Assembly (NCBI GenBank): GCA_030144725.1
Contig: JASKMD010000230.1
Span: 1 to 64,000 of the forward strand
Length of the DNA stretch: 64,000 nucleotides
Reading direction: 5' to 3'
DNA from: Haematococcus lacustris
Lineage: Eukaryota; Chlorophyta; Chlorophyceae; Chlamydomonadales; Haematococcaceae
Below the pieces are notes generated by a model. That model was not told where the DNA came from. It did no database searches and saw nothing but the letters and a program-made list of their open reading frames with translations. Position numbers and translations under genes: made by a program. Below, piece by piece: positions 43,522 through 53,943 of the stretch. The number at the start of each line of letters is the position of its first letter. The first letter of the stretch is position 1.

Positions 43522-46287
43522 ATGGCGCACGCTCGCCTGCTGTTGGCACTGTTCGCCACGCTGGTGGCAACATCGAGGGCGTGAGTCCTGCCATACACCG
43601 CCATCGCGCTGGCCATCTGGAGTTCGCAAGTGACTGGCCGCAACAACCACTGCACTGCCTTGCGCGCAGGGCCTTCCCCTGGTGCTCTTGTGTGGACTAC
43701 TCGCCCTCCAGCTCGCCCAACTCCCTGTCGCTCGTTAGCACAGTCACCACTGCCGACAACGTGACCGCGGTCTTCAGGGTCAACGCGCTTCCCATTTCTC
43801 CCAGCCCCTCCATCTGCTACCAGACACTGCTCAACAACGGCATTGAGAAGATCGAGATAGCTTCGCGTGAGTGACCGGCTGCATTCCCAGTCCCACCTCA
43901 GGGCCCGGGAGCTCATAGACAGTGAGACAGCTTGCCATTGTGCCTTGCAAGCCGCCCCAAGCTGCGTGACACCCAATGGCTTTCACCTGACGCCGCTTAT
44001 CTACTGCTTACAGAGCTCGCCTGCCTCCGCAACGTGAGAGTCCTTCTCGACGACTTGCCATCTTCCGCGTCCGGCGTGGCCCTGCCAGCAAACTTCCGCA
44101 CCGTTGCCAACATCAAGGTCAAGTTCTCGACCCTCGTGCGCACTAGCGGGACCATCATCACCATCGTTGGCTCAGGGGCCTGCAGCAGCTGGCCAGCCCT
44201 TTTCGGCGGCCAGCCACTGGGCTCCTTCATCTACTCGGTGTTCAACTGGGGCACGGGCGTGCGCTGCTGCCCCATTGGAGCTCCACCTCCATCACCTCCT
44301 CCCTCCCCTGTGCCTCCACCACCATCCCCTTCGCCTTTCCCTCCTCCCCCCCCTCCCCCGCCTCCCCCCCCTCCCCCTCCTCCCCCCTCCCCTCCCCCTC
44401 CTCCTCCATCTCCTCTAGGTAAGTGGAGTGAAGCACTGTTCCCACGCTAATAGGAAGGGCTTGCATGTGGCATACTGTTTCTTGTCATGCTTCCTTGGCT
44501 GCGCACCCATCGCACCCAGGCACAGCAACGACTGTGCTCCCTGTGCATCAGCAGTATCACAAGGTGCCAGCTGCATTGCTGCCTTGCTGCAGGGTCTTGC
44601 AGCAACCCCCAAGTGATAGATGTGGGCATTGGCAGCAGTGTTTTCATCCCGAACGTCACAACCTGCAACACCCCCAGCACTCAGCATTGCAATAATTTTA
44701 TTTCTGGTGACTACACCTATCAGCTGGCAGCCGCTGGTGTTGACCGGGACATCACAGTCAGCACCTGTGTGGAAGGTGTCGCTGCATATGACACTTTTCT
44801 GGTCGCATTCCCTACGCAAGGCAGCTCATGCCCTACTTGCCCGGTGCGTCACTGGCTGGGAGGGATTGCCTCATGGCTGTGGGTGTGGGTGACTGTCTCT
44901 GCCATAGTTGCCAGTCAGACAAGAGCCATAGTTGCCAGTCAGTCTCTGCCACAGTTGCCAGTTGCCAGTCTCATACACACTGACCAGTGAGGACTGTGAC
45001 TGCACTGCTGCTTTACTGTGAGTCATGCCAGGTGTAATGATACAATGCCACATTGTGGGGCAGGTGGCTGTGCACTGTGTCTTGCCTGCAATGAACTGAG
45101 CTGCCGCTGGGATGGCAGCCATGACACGATGATGAAACACCCATCCTTGCTGTGTGTTGTTGCTGTGGGCTGACTTTGGCTTCACTCACGCCCCCTTGGT
45201 GTGCTCCATGTTTTATGTGCAGGCTGGGGCTGTGTCTGATGTCGATGGCAGATCATGTCGTGGATTGGGATCCCAGCTGATTACAACAGCTCTTGCAGGG
45301 CAGGCCTACACAGTAGTGGTGGAGAACTTCCCTTACGAACGTCCTCGGTTCAATTCTACCTCCTTACCTGTGAGTCTTGCTGTTATCCTGCATCGTCTAA
45401 TTCTGCAGCTCGAGCTTGACTGGTGGCAGCTGAAGCACACAGTTTGTCATGACGCACCAAAGCAAGCCTTCACCAGCTTATGTGCCAGCACAGGCTGCCT
45501 TCCTCACTGTGTCCATGTGCAACGCTGCGGGCCTTCACCATGTTATTACAGGGGGGAGGGCCTTGAGGGGAGCAGGAGTGATCGTCAGGCCAGCCACAGC
45601 AAAGGGAGTACATGGGGCCACCACTGCAGTCCGCCGCAGGCTCATGCACCTGGCTGTCCTGTAACAAGACCCCTGCCACTTGTTGTGACAGGCCTGGTCA
45701 CACCAGCTGTTTGGTGGCACCCTCCCCGCATTGCCCTCAGCACCAGGCCACTGTAGTGTGTAGGGACCTGCAATGTCTCACCCTGCAGCTCTAGCTTGAC
45801 TGGTGGCAGCTGATGCGCATGGCTTGCCATGTCTTGGCACTACAATGCATGTCATCACCAACACCTATGCCAGCACAGGCTGCCTTGCTCGCTGTGCATA
45901 AGCAGCTCATGCCCTGCTGTACATCGTGCATTGTGCTGCTGACACATGCCACCAGCCAGGGTGCCCATGCCACCAGCCAGGGTGCCCTAGCAATGGCCCA
46001 TAGCCTCCGTCAACACCTTCAAAGGCCTCCTAGCCCACTGGGTGGCGCAGCGGAGGGTCTCACATCAGGCTGGCCCAGACCTGCCGCCTGGCCCTGCCTC
46101 CACCACTTCACATGCTAGCGGCCTTTTGCTGCTGGACGCTAGCTCCATGGGGCATCTTCTTTACACCTTGCGTGGTGCTGCACCGCTTGTATGTGACTGA
46201 TGTGTATGACCTGTGTGTGCTGTCCTGATCTTCTGTTAGAATTGTGGTGTGCCCGCCATCAACGTGACATCGACCTTACGAGCATGA
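43522..46287 (+). CDS. pherophorin P2 (extracellular-matrix glycoprotein), 6 exons
   Basis: Secreted structural glycoprotein of the volvocine extracellular matrix. Phase-consistent exons: 43522-43580, 43670-43866, 44014-44418, 44593-44843, 45223-45369, 46240-46287; 368 residues. A hydrophobic signal peptide (about 1-20, MAHARLLLALFATLV) is followed by the first cysteine-rich pherophorin domain (about 21-173: FPWCSCVDYSPSS, SICYQTLLNNGIEKIEI, GACSSWPALFGG, ending NWGTGVRCCP). A Ser/Pro rod (about 174-220, SPPPSP and long Pro runs), expected to be hydroxylated and glycosylated, comes next. The second domain (about 221-368: SCSNPQVIDVG, NVTTCNTPSTQ, SSCPTCP, NCGVPAINVTSTL) ends at TGA. It is the only one of four tandem copies open throughout. 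Confidence 0.9.
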
Positions 46288-46606
46288 GTGCCATTCAAGT
46301 TCCAGTGCACCCTCTGCTGCCTGATGGTGAGTCAGGGCAGCTGCCACTGCTGCTGAGCTCGGGCTGTGACGTGGCCTGGGTTGGGCTGGGAGCAGGCTGG
46401 TGGCAGTCATGCTGCGTGGCTTTGTGTGTGGTGGGTGCTGTGGGCTGACGGGTCCAGCCAAGGACATCAAATGGTGGACTCTGAGCTAGTGTAGTCATGT
46501 GTCATGTGGTGCTATGGGGGAGGTGACTTGCCGAACAGCGAGGCTGAGAGCAAGCAGTTCCCTGCCAGTCAGGCCATATGCAAATGCCATGATCATCACC
46601 ACTGCT

Positions 46607-46634
46607 GCTGCTGCTCCTGCTGCTGCTGCTGCTG
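46607..46634 (+). repeat. (CTG)n microsatellite in P2 3' flank
   Basis: About eight CTG-type triplets at the position where P3 and P4 flanks carry (CAC)n(CTG)n. Confidence 0.7.
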
Positions 46635-47639
46635 CTGATGTACAGGGCGGTAGCTTTACAGGGCGGTAGCTTCCCCACTGGAGATAATGACGATGTCTCG
46701 ATTCAGTTACCCTTCACATATCGAGTAAATGCCAGATGACAGCTAATGTGTGGCAAAGCAGCAAGCATTAGCTACCGTATCGTCCCCCAGCAAAGTGTGG
46801 AGCATCATCAGCCAAAGTAGCTAAAGCGGTAATGTTATCCTAGCGCCCTGATCACCATGCTACCTGACTTGGAAATGTGTGCTCACACTGGCCAGGGAAA
46901 GTATGGCTTATCAGGTGTTGTCATGGCCAACTAATGTTTCTGATACATCAGGTCATCAGGGAAGAGTTCGAGTGTCATTAAGTAGCAACATGGGTTCTAA
47001 GGTGACATGGGATCAGTAAGCATGCTACACGCCCTCCAAAGTGGGAGGTGTCAAGGGCAAGAACAGGCAATAAATTCAAGCGCCGCCATGTGTGGTGTAG
47101 GGAGCAATGGTGTGGCAGGCAGTGTTTGCTTGACCAAGCACGAGGTGTGTCATGAGTGTGCATATAGGTACTGCTTGTACATGGCATTGTGCAGTGCATA
47201 GTGGGAGTGGGAGGTGGTAGACTCGTAAGTAAGGATGGGCATGTTTCTGGGGCAGTGATGTGGCATGACCTAGTAGGAGAGGGGCTGAGTAAGGATGGGC
47301 AGTGATTTGGCATGACCTAGTAGGAGAGGGGCTGAGTGTGGCCAAGAGCTTGGCAGGATTGGTAGTGCTATTGACCACTTGTGTTGTGGGTGCTGACAGA
47401 ACTGTGGCAGTCCCTAGCCGTAACACTGGCTTACAAGCTGTAAAACTAGAACAGACACTGACATGCCTGATTGTAAAAACGCTTTGACGTCTAGTGACTT
47501 GCTGTCCTCATTCGGGGAGAGGGGGATGTGCGGGGCAGGCAGCACTGTACTCAATTGCATCCTCCACGCAGTGCTGCAGCCGACTCCAGCCACATTCCTC
47601 CTCTTTGTTTGCCTGCACCTCCTCTTGGCCTTGTATCCC

Positions 47640-47768
47640 AGTGTTGGGGCCAACCTGGCAAGCAGCTCCGTGACCAGCTTCCTGACCACGCTAATCCCCT
47701 TCCGTGGAGCGTGGATCAAGCCCAGGTCATCAATGGCAGCTACTCAACGCCGTAAAGGTCTGACAGGA

Positions 47769-47826
<58 letters not shown>

Positions 47827-48130
47827 CTGACACCGGCACTGACCATAGTGGTGCCTCAAAGTTGGAGCGAGAGGCCAGGACCAGGGCAGGGGAGCAGCTA
47901 CACCAGCACGAGCTCCCCATATGCAAGCAGTAAGGCGACAGCAGGTCCGGGGTGCTCCTCCAGCCTCACCATGGTCTCCTGAATGATGATGACCCCACAC
48001 CTGGCTGCTCCGGCAAGTGCCCGCTGCCCACCCTGCCACAATCAGTTGTCAACAACAAGGGCTGACTCACCACTATGCTAAAGGCACCATGCTTGGCAGA
48101 CAGGTGTGCGGCCCAAAGGCGGCGATTGGC
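47640..48130 (-). pseudogene. companion-gene fragment, copy b (truncated)
   Basis: Minus-strand blocks ELLARLAPTLG-like (47640-47690), QETMVRLEEHP and following ALLLAYGELV-like residues (about 47905-47985), and LSAKHGAFSIVVSQPLLLTTDCG (about 48030-48100). The upstream part beyond ANRR is missing because the sequence changes at 48131. A CAG array interrupts it. Confidence 0.4.
47768..47825 (+). repeat. (CAG)n array, about 19 units
   Basis: Perfect AGC/CAG triplets within spacer b. The other spacers have only three or so units (GGCAGCAGCAGCAC) at the equivalent place. Confidence 0.92.
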
Positions 48131-48309
48131 CCTGTCACAGGGGTCAGGCTCAGGCGTTCCCAACTACCTGAAAACCACCCCCCTTTGATACGAAGCCTGT
48201 ATCTCCGCAGCCACTCAGTCAAAAATATATGTAAACAGTGCTTTGAACAGAGGAGACTCATAGCTACGATTTGCAGACGCAGCAAAAACTATCTCGCTCT
48301 CAGCGGTGC

Positions 48310-49870
48310 TCAGTGGCTGCCCAAAGATCGACATTTGAATTTATGCGATTTCGCCCCATGCGAGGCGCGCCGCACCAGCACGCTTCGCCACGCTGTTGTG
48401 AGTGGCACCTGCAACACGCAGCAGCAGTCGGAACATGTTTTGCTTTTGGCATGTGGACGCGCCGACGGCAGTCGTGACGACTGGATACCACTATCAGCTT
48501 CTGGAGCTGCTGCTGGCGCTAGTGCATTACCGGCTGCTGTACTACGCTTAAACAAGGTGCTAGGTGCAGTACGTGGTGTTGTCTCACCTTGCTTTGCTGC
48601 CCTCGACTTGTTAGCTGCAGGTGCCTCACGCTTACGTGACGTGCTTGCGGCTGCTAGCTGTTGCTGCTGCTGAGAGGGTGCACCAGCAGGCACAGCCAGC
48701 TCAGGGGTGGTGCCTGCAGGTGTCAGCTGCTGCTGAGGGGGTGCAGCTGCGGCGAGCTTCCCACGGATGTGGGTGCACACTTGGCTCTGTAGCTTGGGTA
48801 CCCTCCAGCTCGTGTGTACCTCCTGCTTGTGAAACTGGAGGTATGACTGAAGCTGCTTTGCTGTCATCTTCATTGCCTCCTCGACAGTTGTTTGGCCAAA
48901 ACCACGCCCCCCAAAGGCAAGGGCATGGGCCGCTGCAAGCCGCTCCTGGCACGCATGGTCACCCACATTAACCACAACCCTCCCGACCTTGTGCGCTACA
49001 TCTGTGATCTGGCGCTCTGCCTTTGCTGACCGCTGTGCTGCAGCTGCGGCAACCTCCTTACCCCGCACTTCAGCACGGAGTTGACCCATATGCTGATGCA
49101 AATCATGAACATCCACAGACTTCATGGCCTCCTTGCATGTGCGCAGGGACATCAACTGCAGCAGGGCTGGCAGCTCCACGTACCTGCCACCACCATGCTT
49201 CAACAGCTGCAACAAGGACTCCACTGGGGCATTGGAGATGTGGTTGGCAAGGTAGTACTGTTCGAGGTGAAGGCGCAGTGCGGGGCTGCCAGGGTCGCCG
49301 TTTACAGCCATGGCACGAATGTCAGATGCATACGGACGCCAAGTGCCATAAGGATCCTCTTGCTGCTGCAGCTGCTGCTGCTGCCCATCCTCAGGCGGCG
49401 GCAGCCGTAGCTCGGCATGATACACCACATCAACCGCCACTTCCATGCGCGTAGCTGGGACTGAGCTGCCGACAGCAGCAAAGAGGTGGGGCAAGGCCAT
49501 TTGAGCCTGCACATAATGCAGGTAGTAGGTCCACATAGCACCACAGTGCATCTGCAAATAGGTCGCAAGCTGATGCTTCTGCTGCTCACGCTGATCTGCT
49601 GCTGCTCACGCTGATCTGCCAGAAGGGACAATGTGTCCCAGGTCTCTAGACGAGCTAGCACATCCTGGGTGTGGCGGTAGAGTCAAAAGGGTGCAGGCCG
49701 TCATCCTTGCTGGCCCACATGAGCTCGGGCACCAAGAAGCTCTCCCCAACCACTGCCACCACGCTGAGCCTGAGCAGCAGTCTGTTGTCCTGGAGCAGCT
49801 GGCTAAGGGTGACAGCCCATGGTGGAGACCGATCCTTCTGCCGCTCATTCAAGCTGTGACACGGCATCGC
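48310..49870 (-). pseudogene. unrecognised transposon-associated gene, frameshifted
   Basis: The main open frame is 49557 to 48310 (415 codons). The N-terminal part looks like a folded domain (TYYLHYVQAQMALPHLFAAVG, VVYHAELRLPPPEDG, QYYLANHISNAPVESLLQLL), followed by Ala/Gln-rich sequence, a CQERLAAAHALAFGGRGFGQTT block and a low-complexity tail. Upstream, in other frames, VGESFLVPELMWASKDDG and LARLETWDTLSLLADQ look like its earlier part. A 17-bp tandem duplication (unit GCAGATCAGCGTGAGCA on the minus strand, about 49580-49615) shifts the frame between them. Possibly transposon-encoded, judging only by the flanking inverted repeats; I recognise no catalytic motif. Confidence 0.45.
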
Positions 49871-50012
49871 ATGGACACCGTTGAGCTGATGTAGCTGGCC
49901 CAGTGGGTGTCACACGGCACTTGGGGCTTGGCGCCCCATGCTCCCATGCCGAGCGGCACCCAATACTGGGCCAGCAAGCTGGCAATGAATTCAATGGCCG
50001 GGCGCATGTGCA

Positions 50013-50113
50013 ATGCAGCTAGCCCAGTGCACATGATGCAGCTAGCCCAGTGCGCCATTTGAGCCTGCACATGATGCAGCTAGCCCAGTGCACCCAATGC
50101 AGCTAGCCCAGTC
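50013..50113 (+). repeat. four copies of ATGCAGCTAGCCCAGT
   Basis: ATGCAGCTAGCCCAGT occurs four times in about 100 bases. The segment GCCATTTGAGCCTGCACAT here also occurs at about 49497, so part of this tract was copied from the broken gene nearby. Confidence 0.75.
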
Positions 50114-51034
50114 AGCAGTGTGTTGTGTATGTCGTGGCTATAGCAGGGCTGCGCCCGATTGCAGCCAGCCTGCCCTTTGCTCTGCAAGAGCTTGCTCATG
50201 CGGGTGACAACACCACCATATCAGATGGGCACGGAGAGCTTTGCTGGGCCTCTTGCCCATGGCTTGCAGGGGGTGGGAGAGAGTGGGAGTTGGTGGGAGG
50301 AGGTGAGGGCTGGAGAGCAGGGATGGGCGGGGATGAGCGGGGAGTAGGGCTAGGTGGACTGGGAGGGGGTGGTGGAAGGGGGTAACTACTCATCATACAC
50401 CTGCAGCCAACGAGTGATGTGAAGTGGTCTGAATCATCGTGCGTAAATCCAATATCTATGTTTCTTTGTTCTGGTGATGCACGTAAGAGTCATCTTGGAC
50501 AAAAGTGTAAAGGGAGTTTGGCTGGAGCTCAGCGGCGGTGGCAAAAAGCAGCAACGATGTTGAGGGGTGGGTGGGTTCTCAAGCCAGGCGCCCACCATTA
50601 TAGCGATGTAGCGCTGCCGTCAACACTTAAGGGAATCCTCACATCCTCGCCAAGCGGCCTGCACCATCAGGAACCTCGCGCAGCCATGTTTGCCGGACTT
50701 CAGTGGTGTGCGCCACCGACATGTCGTGCATCGCTAACGGATAGACAAGGACGTAGCTCACCGGTGTAGCTAGCCACGGTCTGCGACTGGGACACATCCG
50801 GGGTCACATGTGCTTGCCCGCTGACTCCGATGGCAATTCCAGTCTTACATTAAACGCGCATTATCGCATTGCAGCAGACGCCGCAAACGTTTAATGAATT
50901 GATGGAGTAGATGGGCTGCCGTTGCATGAAGATTACCAACCCCATGTTGGGAACGCCTGAGTCAGGCAATAGTGCAGGTGGTAGGCGCCTATGCCATGTG
51001 TGTGGGAGCACAAGTCCACACTGACAATACACGA
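50114..51034 (+). other. right part of the presumed transposon and junction
   Basis: A G-rich tract (50265-50380) is followed by AT-richer sequence. A 116-codon frame (50419-50769) has no recognisable features. The inverted end lies at 50946-50961; the 70 bases after it match no spacer. Confidence 0.35.
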
Positions 51035-51904
51035 CCGTAAATGCCGAGTAATGCCGGATGACAACAAGTGTGTGGCAAAGCAGCAAGCATCGGCTACCTT
51101 AGTCTCCCTTACCAAAGTAGTAAGCATCGTCAGCCAGAGAAGCTGAAGCGGTAATGCTATCCTGAAGCCCTGATTACCATGCTACCTGGCATAGGAGTGT
51201 GTGCATACACTGGCCAGGAGAAGTATGGCGTACAAGGTGCTGCCATGGCCAACCAATGTTCCTAATACATCAGGTCATCAGGGAAGAGTTCGATCGTCAT
51301 AAGTAGCAACATGGGTTTAAGGTGACCGGGTATTGTCACGGGCAAAAGCTACAAACGGCGATGAGCACAGAAGGATGCCATGATGACAGTGGGGCGTTGC
51401 CATGAGTGGTGTAGGGAGTGATGGCGTGGCGGGCAATATGTGCTTGACCAGGCCCAAGCATGAGGTGTGGCATGGGTGTACATGCAAGTAATGGCCATGC
51501 ATGGCTTGTGTGCAGACTGTGCAGTGTATAGTAAGCAGGGATTGGCATGTTTCTGGGCAGTGTGGCAGTGATCTGGCATGACACAGTAGGAGAGGGGCTG
51601 AGTCTGGCTAAAAGCCTGGCAGGATTGGTAGTGCTATTGACCACTTGTGTTGAGTGATGACAGAGCTGCGGCAGTCCCTAACAACACCACTGGCTTAGAA
51701 GCTGTAAAATCACAACAGACACTGAAACAGATACAGCCATGCCTAAATACAGAATGCCTTGACGACTAGCGACTTGCTGTCCTCATATGGGGAGAGGATG
51801 CTGTGTGGTGTGGGCAGCACTGTATTCAGTTGCATGCCTCATGCAGTGCTGCTGCCCTCTACAGCCACATGCCTCAACCTTGTGGGCCTGCACCCCCTCT
51901 TGGC

Positions 51905-52425
51905 CTTTCATCCCAGTGTCGGGTCAAACCTGGCAAGCAGCTTCCTGACCAACTCCCTGATTGCTGGCCAGTCCCCTTCTGTGGAGCGTAGCCCAAGCCC
52001 AGCTTATCGATGACCTCCACACCCTACAAGCCTGATAGGCGGCAGCAGCAGCACTGATGCTGACCTGAGGCTTAGGGGTGCGAGGCCAGGGCCGGGTCAG
52101 GGCAGGGGAGCAGTTACAACAGCACAAAAGCTCCCTGTGCAATCAGTGAGCGACCGCAGATTTGGGGTGCTCCTCCAGCCCCACCATGGTCTCCCTGCAA
52201 GCTGACACCCACCCCTGGCTGCTCCGGCAACCGTCTCAGTGCCTGCTGCCCACCCTGCCACAATCAGTTGTCAACAACAGGGGCTGACCCACCACTATGC
52301 TGAAGGCACCATGCTTGGCAGACAGGTGGGTGGCCAGAAGGCGGCGATTGGCGGACACGTCAAACTTCAGACCTTGCCCCCGTGCTGCCCCCAGCATGTC
52401 ATGCATTTTGCCCACCAAGAAGTCT
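51905..52425 (-). pseudogene. companion-gene fragment, copy c
   Basis: On the minus strand the block containing VGKMHDMLGAARGQG, FDVSANRRLLATHLSAKHG and FSIVVGQPLLLTTDCGRVG is open in one frame (52418 to 52236). An ETMVGLEEHP block (about 52170-52200) and a KLLARFDPTLG block (about 51910-51950) follow. A 7-base difference from copies a and d near 52370 joins the first two parts in one frame. Function unknown. Confidence 0.42.
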
Positions 52426-53119
52426 CAGTGCACTTGCGGTAAGATGCACCCCTATGCTGCTGAACGCATTGAAATCGGCAGACCTGTCCAATGGGATCAA
52501 TTTCTTTCTTCGGCTGGCGCGCTGGTACGCGGCTGGGTAGCGGGACGGCGGCGATGAGCTAGTGCGTCGGACTGGTCACCTCCCAGCTCGATGCTAGTGC
52601 GTGAGTGCTGTACCACGCTGCAGGTATGGCCATGTGCAACCACATGCAGCAGTCGTGGCGTCCTGGTCCTGGTCCTGGTCATGATTCTGTGCTGGCACTG
52701 AGTTGGCCACCTCCATGTTAGTCACTCCGGGAAAGGTCCAACTTCCGCACCCTCAGCAGCAGGCCCCTCCAGCAGCATCCCCGCCTCCACCCCCGCATCT
52801 GGCCCTTCAAACAGCAACTGCCCTTCAAAGGCAGCAGTAATTGGCAAGGGCCCAGCTGAGAAGTGTCACTTGCCCAGATCCAACCACGCAAACTGTGGTG
52901 GGCATGCACCATCAGCAGCACTCAGACGCAACAGCTTTGCCAGTGCCAGTGTCTTGGCCCCCAATGTCAGCGTTGGAGGTGGAGGTGGTCTAGATGGTAG
53001 TGGAGGGCTCTAGGCCGCACTCGCCACCTCTGATGCAAGGCACCCCCTGATGCATGGTGGGCCATGTCATTGTTAGTACGCATGTGCTGCTGATGCTGGT
53101 GCTGGTGCTGGTGCTGGCT

Positions 53120-53500
53120 GGTGCTGTGTGAGAGTGAGTGAGTCACGACCAGCTGACTGCCAAGCTGACCTGCCCTCCTACACAGCAGGCTACATGGAGT
53201 CTGTGAAGCAGCTGCGGGAGACGCTGTTGATCCAGGAGTGGAACATGAGCAACATGTGCCTGGCCAAGATGAGGTGGGAGCGGTGACAAGCGGCAGCGGC
53301 AGCGGCAGCAGCAAGAGTAGAAGTAGCAGCAGCAGCTGTAGGTTTGAGAGCAGCTCTGCCAGCCCCTGAGGCAGCAGCAGCAGTGGTGGTCCAGTGGCAG
53401 TGGCGCAGGCAGTAGCCCTGGCTGCAATGACGGGGTCAATACACAGCGGCTGGCCACTGTAGCGTACTGCCTGTCAACATGCAGCCTGCCGGTCAACACG
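53120..53500 (+). pseudogene. plus-strand spacer fragment, copy c
   Basis: MESVKQLRETLLIQEWNMSN is followed by a one-base deletion relative to copy d (near 53281) that leads to an early stop. Otherwise the same block as 59204-59557. Confidence 0.4.
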
Positions 53501-53674
53501 CAGCAGCTGTAAATCTGCATAAGTGCGACCGTGCAGCAGCAGCCAGCAAGGTGTATCAACAGCAGCTGTGATCCATTGCATGTACGAATGGCGAATGCCT
53601 GCCTGCCTGCTTCATTGCCTGTCTGCCTGCTTCACTGCCTGTCTGCCTGCTTCGAGCCATCGCCCCCTACTTCC

Positions 53675-53943
53675 AGGGACAGGACAGGTGATGCGTGCTG
53701 AGGGGATGGCCGCGTGTTGGGTTCGGCTGGCGTGGCGTGGTGGGATTCAAGGTGAAGTGCGGGGTGGGAGTTCCTAGGTTCAACGCATCGCGAACACGAA
53801 GGAGCGCGCCCTTTACGCTTCCTCAGCGCTTCAGCATTACTTGAAGCCCACAGACAAGCATAGCGGTTATCGCAGCGGCGGGGCAGAGCGGTCCACAGCT
53901 CTGCACTCAGACTACACAGATCACTGCACGCGGCTGCGACTAG
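53675..53943 (+). promoter_or_regulatory. conserved 5' flank of pherophorin P3
   Basis: Close copy of the P2 and P4 flanks. A segment CATTACTTGAAGCCCACAGA is shared with P4 but not with P2. Confidence 0.45.

Larger units (their letters stand above)
46735..48130 (+). other. truncated spacer after P2 (spacer b)
   Basis: Matches spacer a from GTGTGGCAAAGCAG onward, including a TGTAA at 47439-47443, but breaks off at about 48131 inside the companion-gene fragment, where the presumed transposon begins. No gene other than the minus-strand fragment is seen. Confidence 0.6.
48143..50967. mobile_element. probable decayed DNA transposon between P2 and P3
   Basis: The left end carries CTCAGGCGTTCCCAAC (48149-48164) and the right end its exact reverse complement (50946-50961); further bases agree partly (TCAGG/CCTGA). 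Homology to the other spacers stops at 48131 and resumes at about 51035, so this is inserted or replacing DNA. No clear target duplication was found. It encloses the broken minus-strand gene at 48310-49870. The superfamily was not determined. Confidence 0.45.
51035..53674 (+). other. spacer before P3 (spacer c), lacking its own upstream pherophorin
   Basis: Full-length spacer matching spacers a and d from GTGTGGCAAAGCAG to the CCTG-rich microsatellite before the P3 promoter. Elsewhere this spacer start lies a few hundred bases after a pherophorin stop; here the presumed transposon precedes it instead. Confidence 0.6.

Noticed and set aside
48310..49557. KDZ-type (Kyakuja/Dileera/Zisupton) transposase
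   Set aside because: Such elements are common in green algae, but I saw no catalytic or cysteine-cluster motif to support the name, so the gene was left unassigned.
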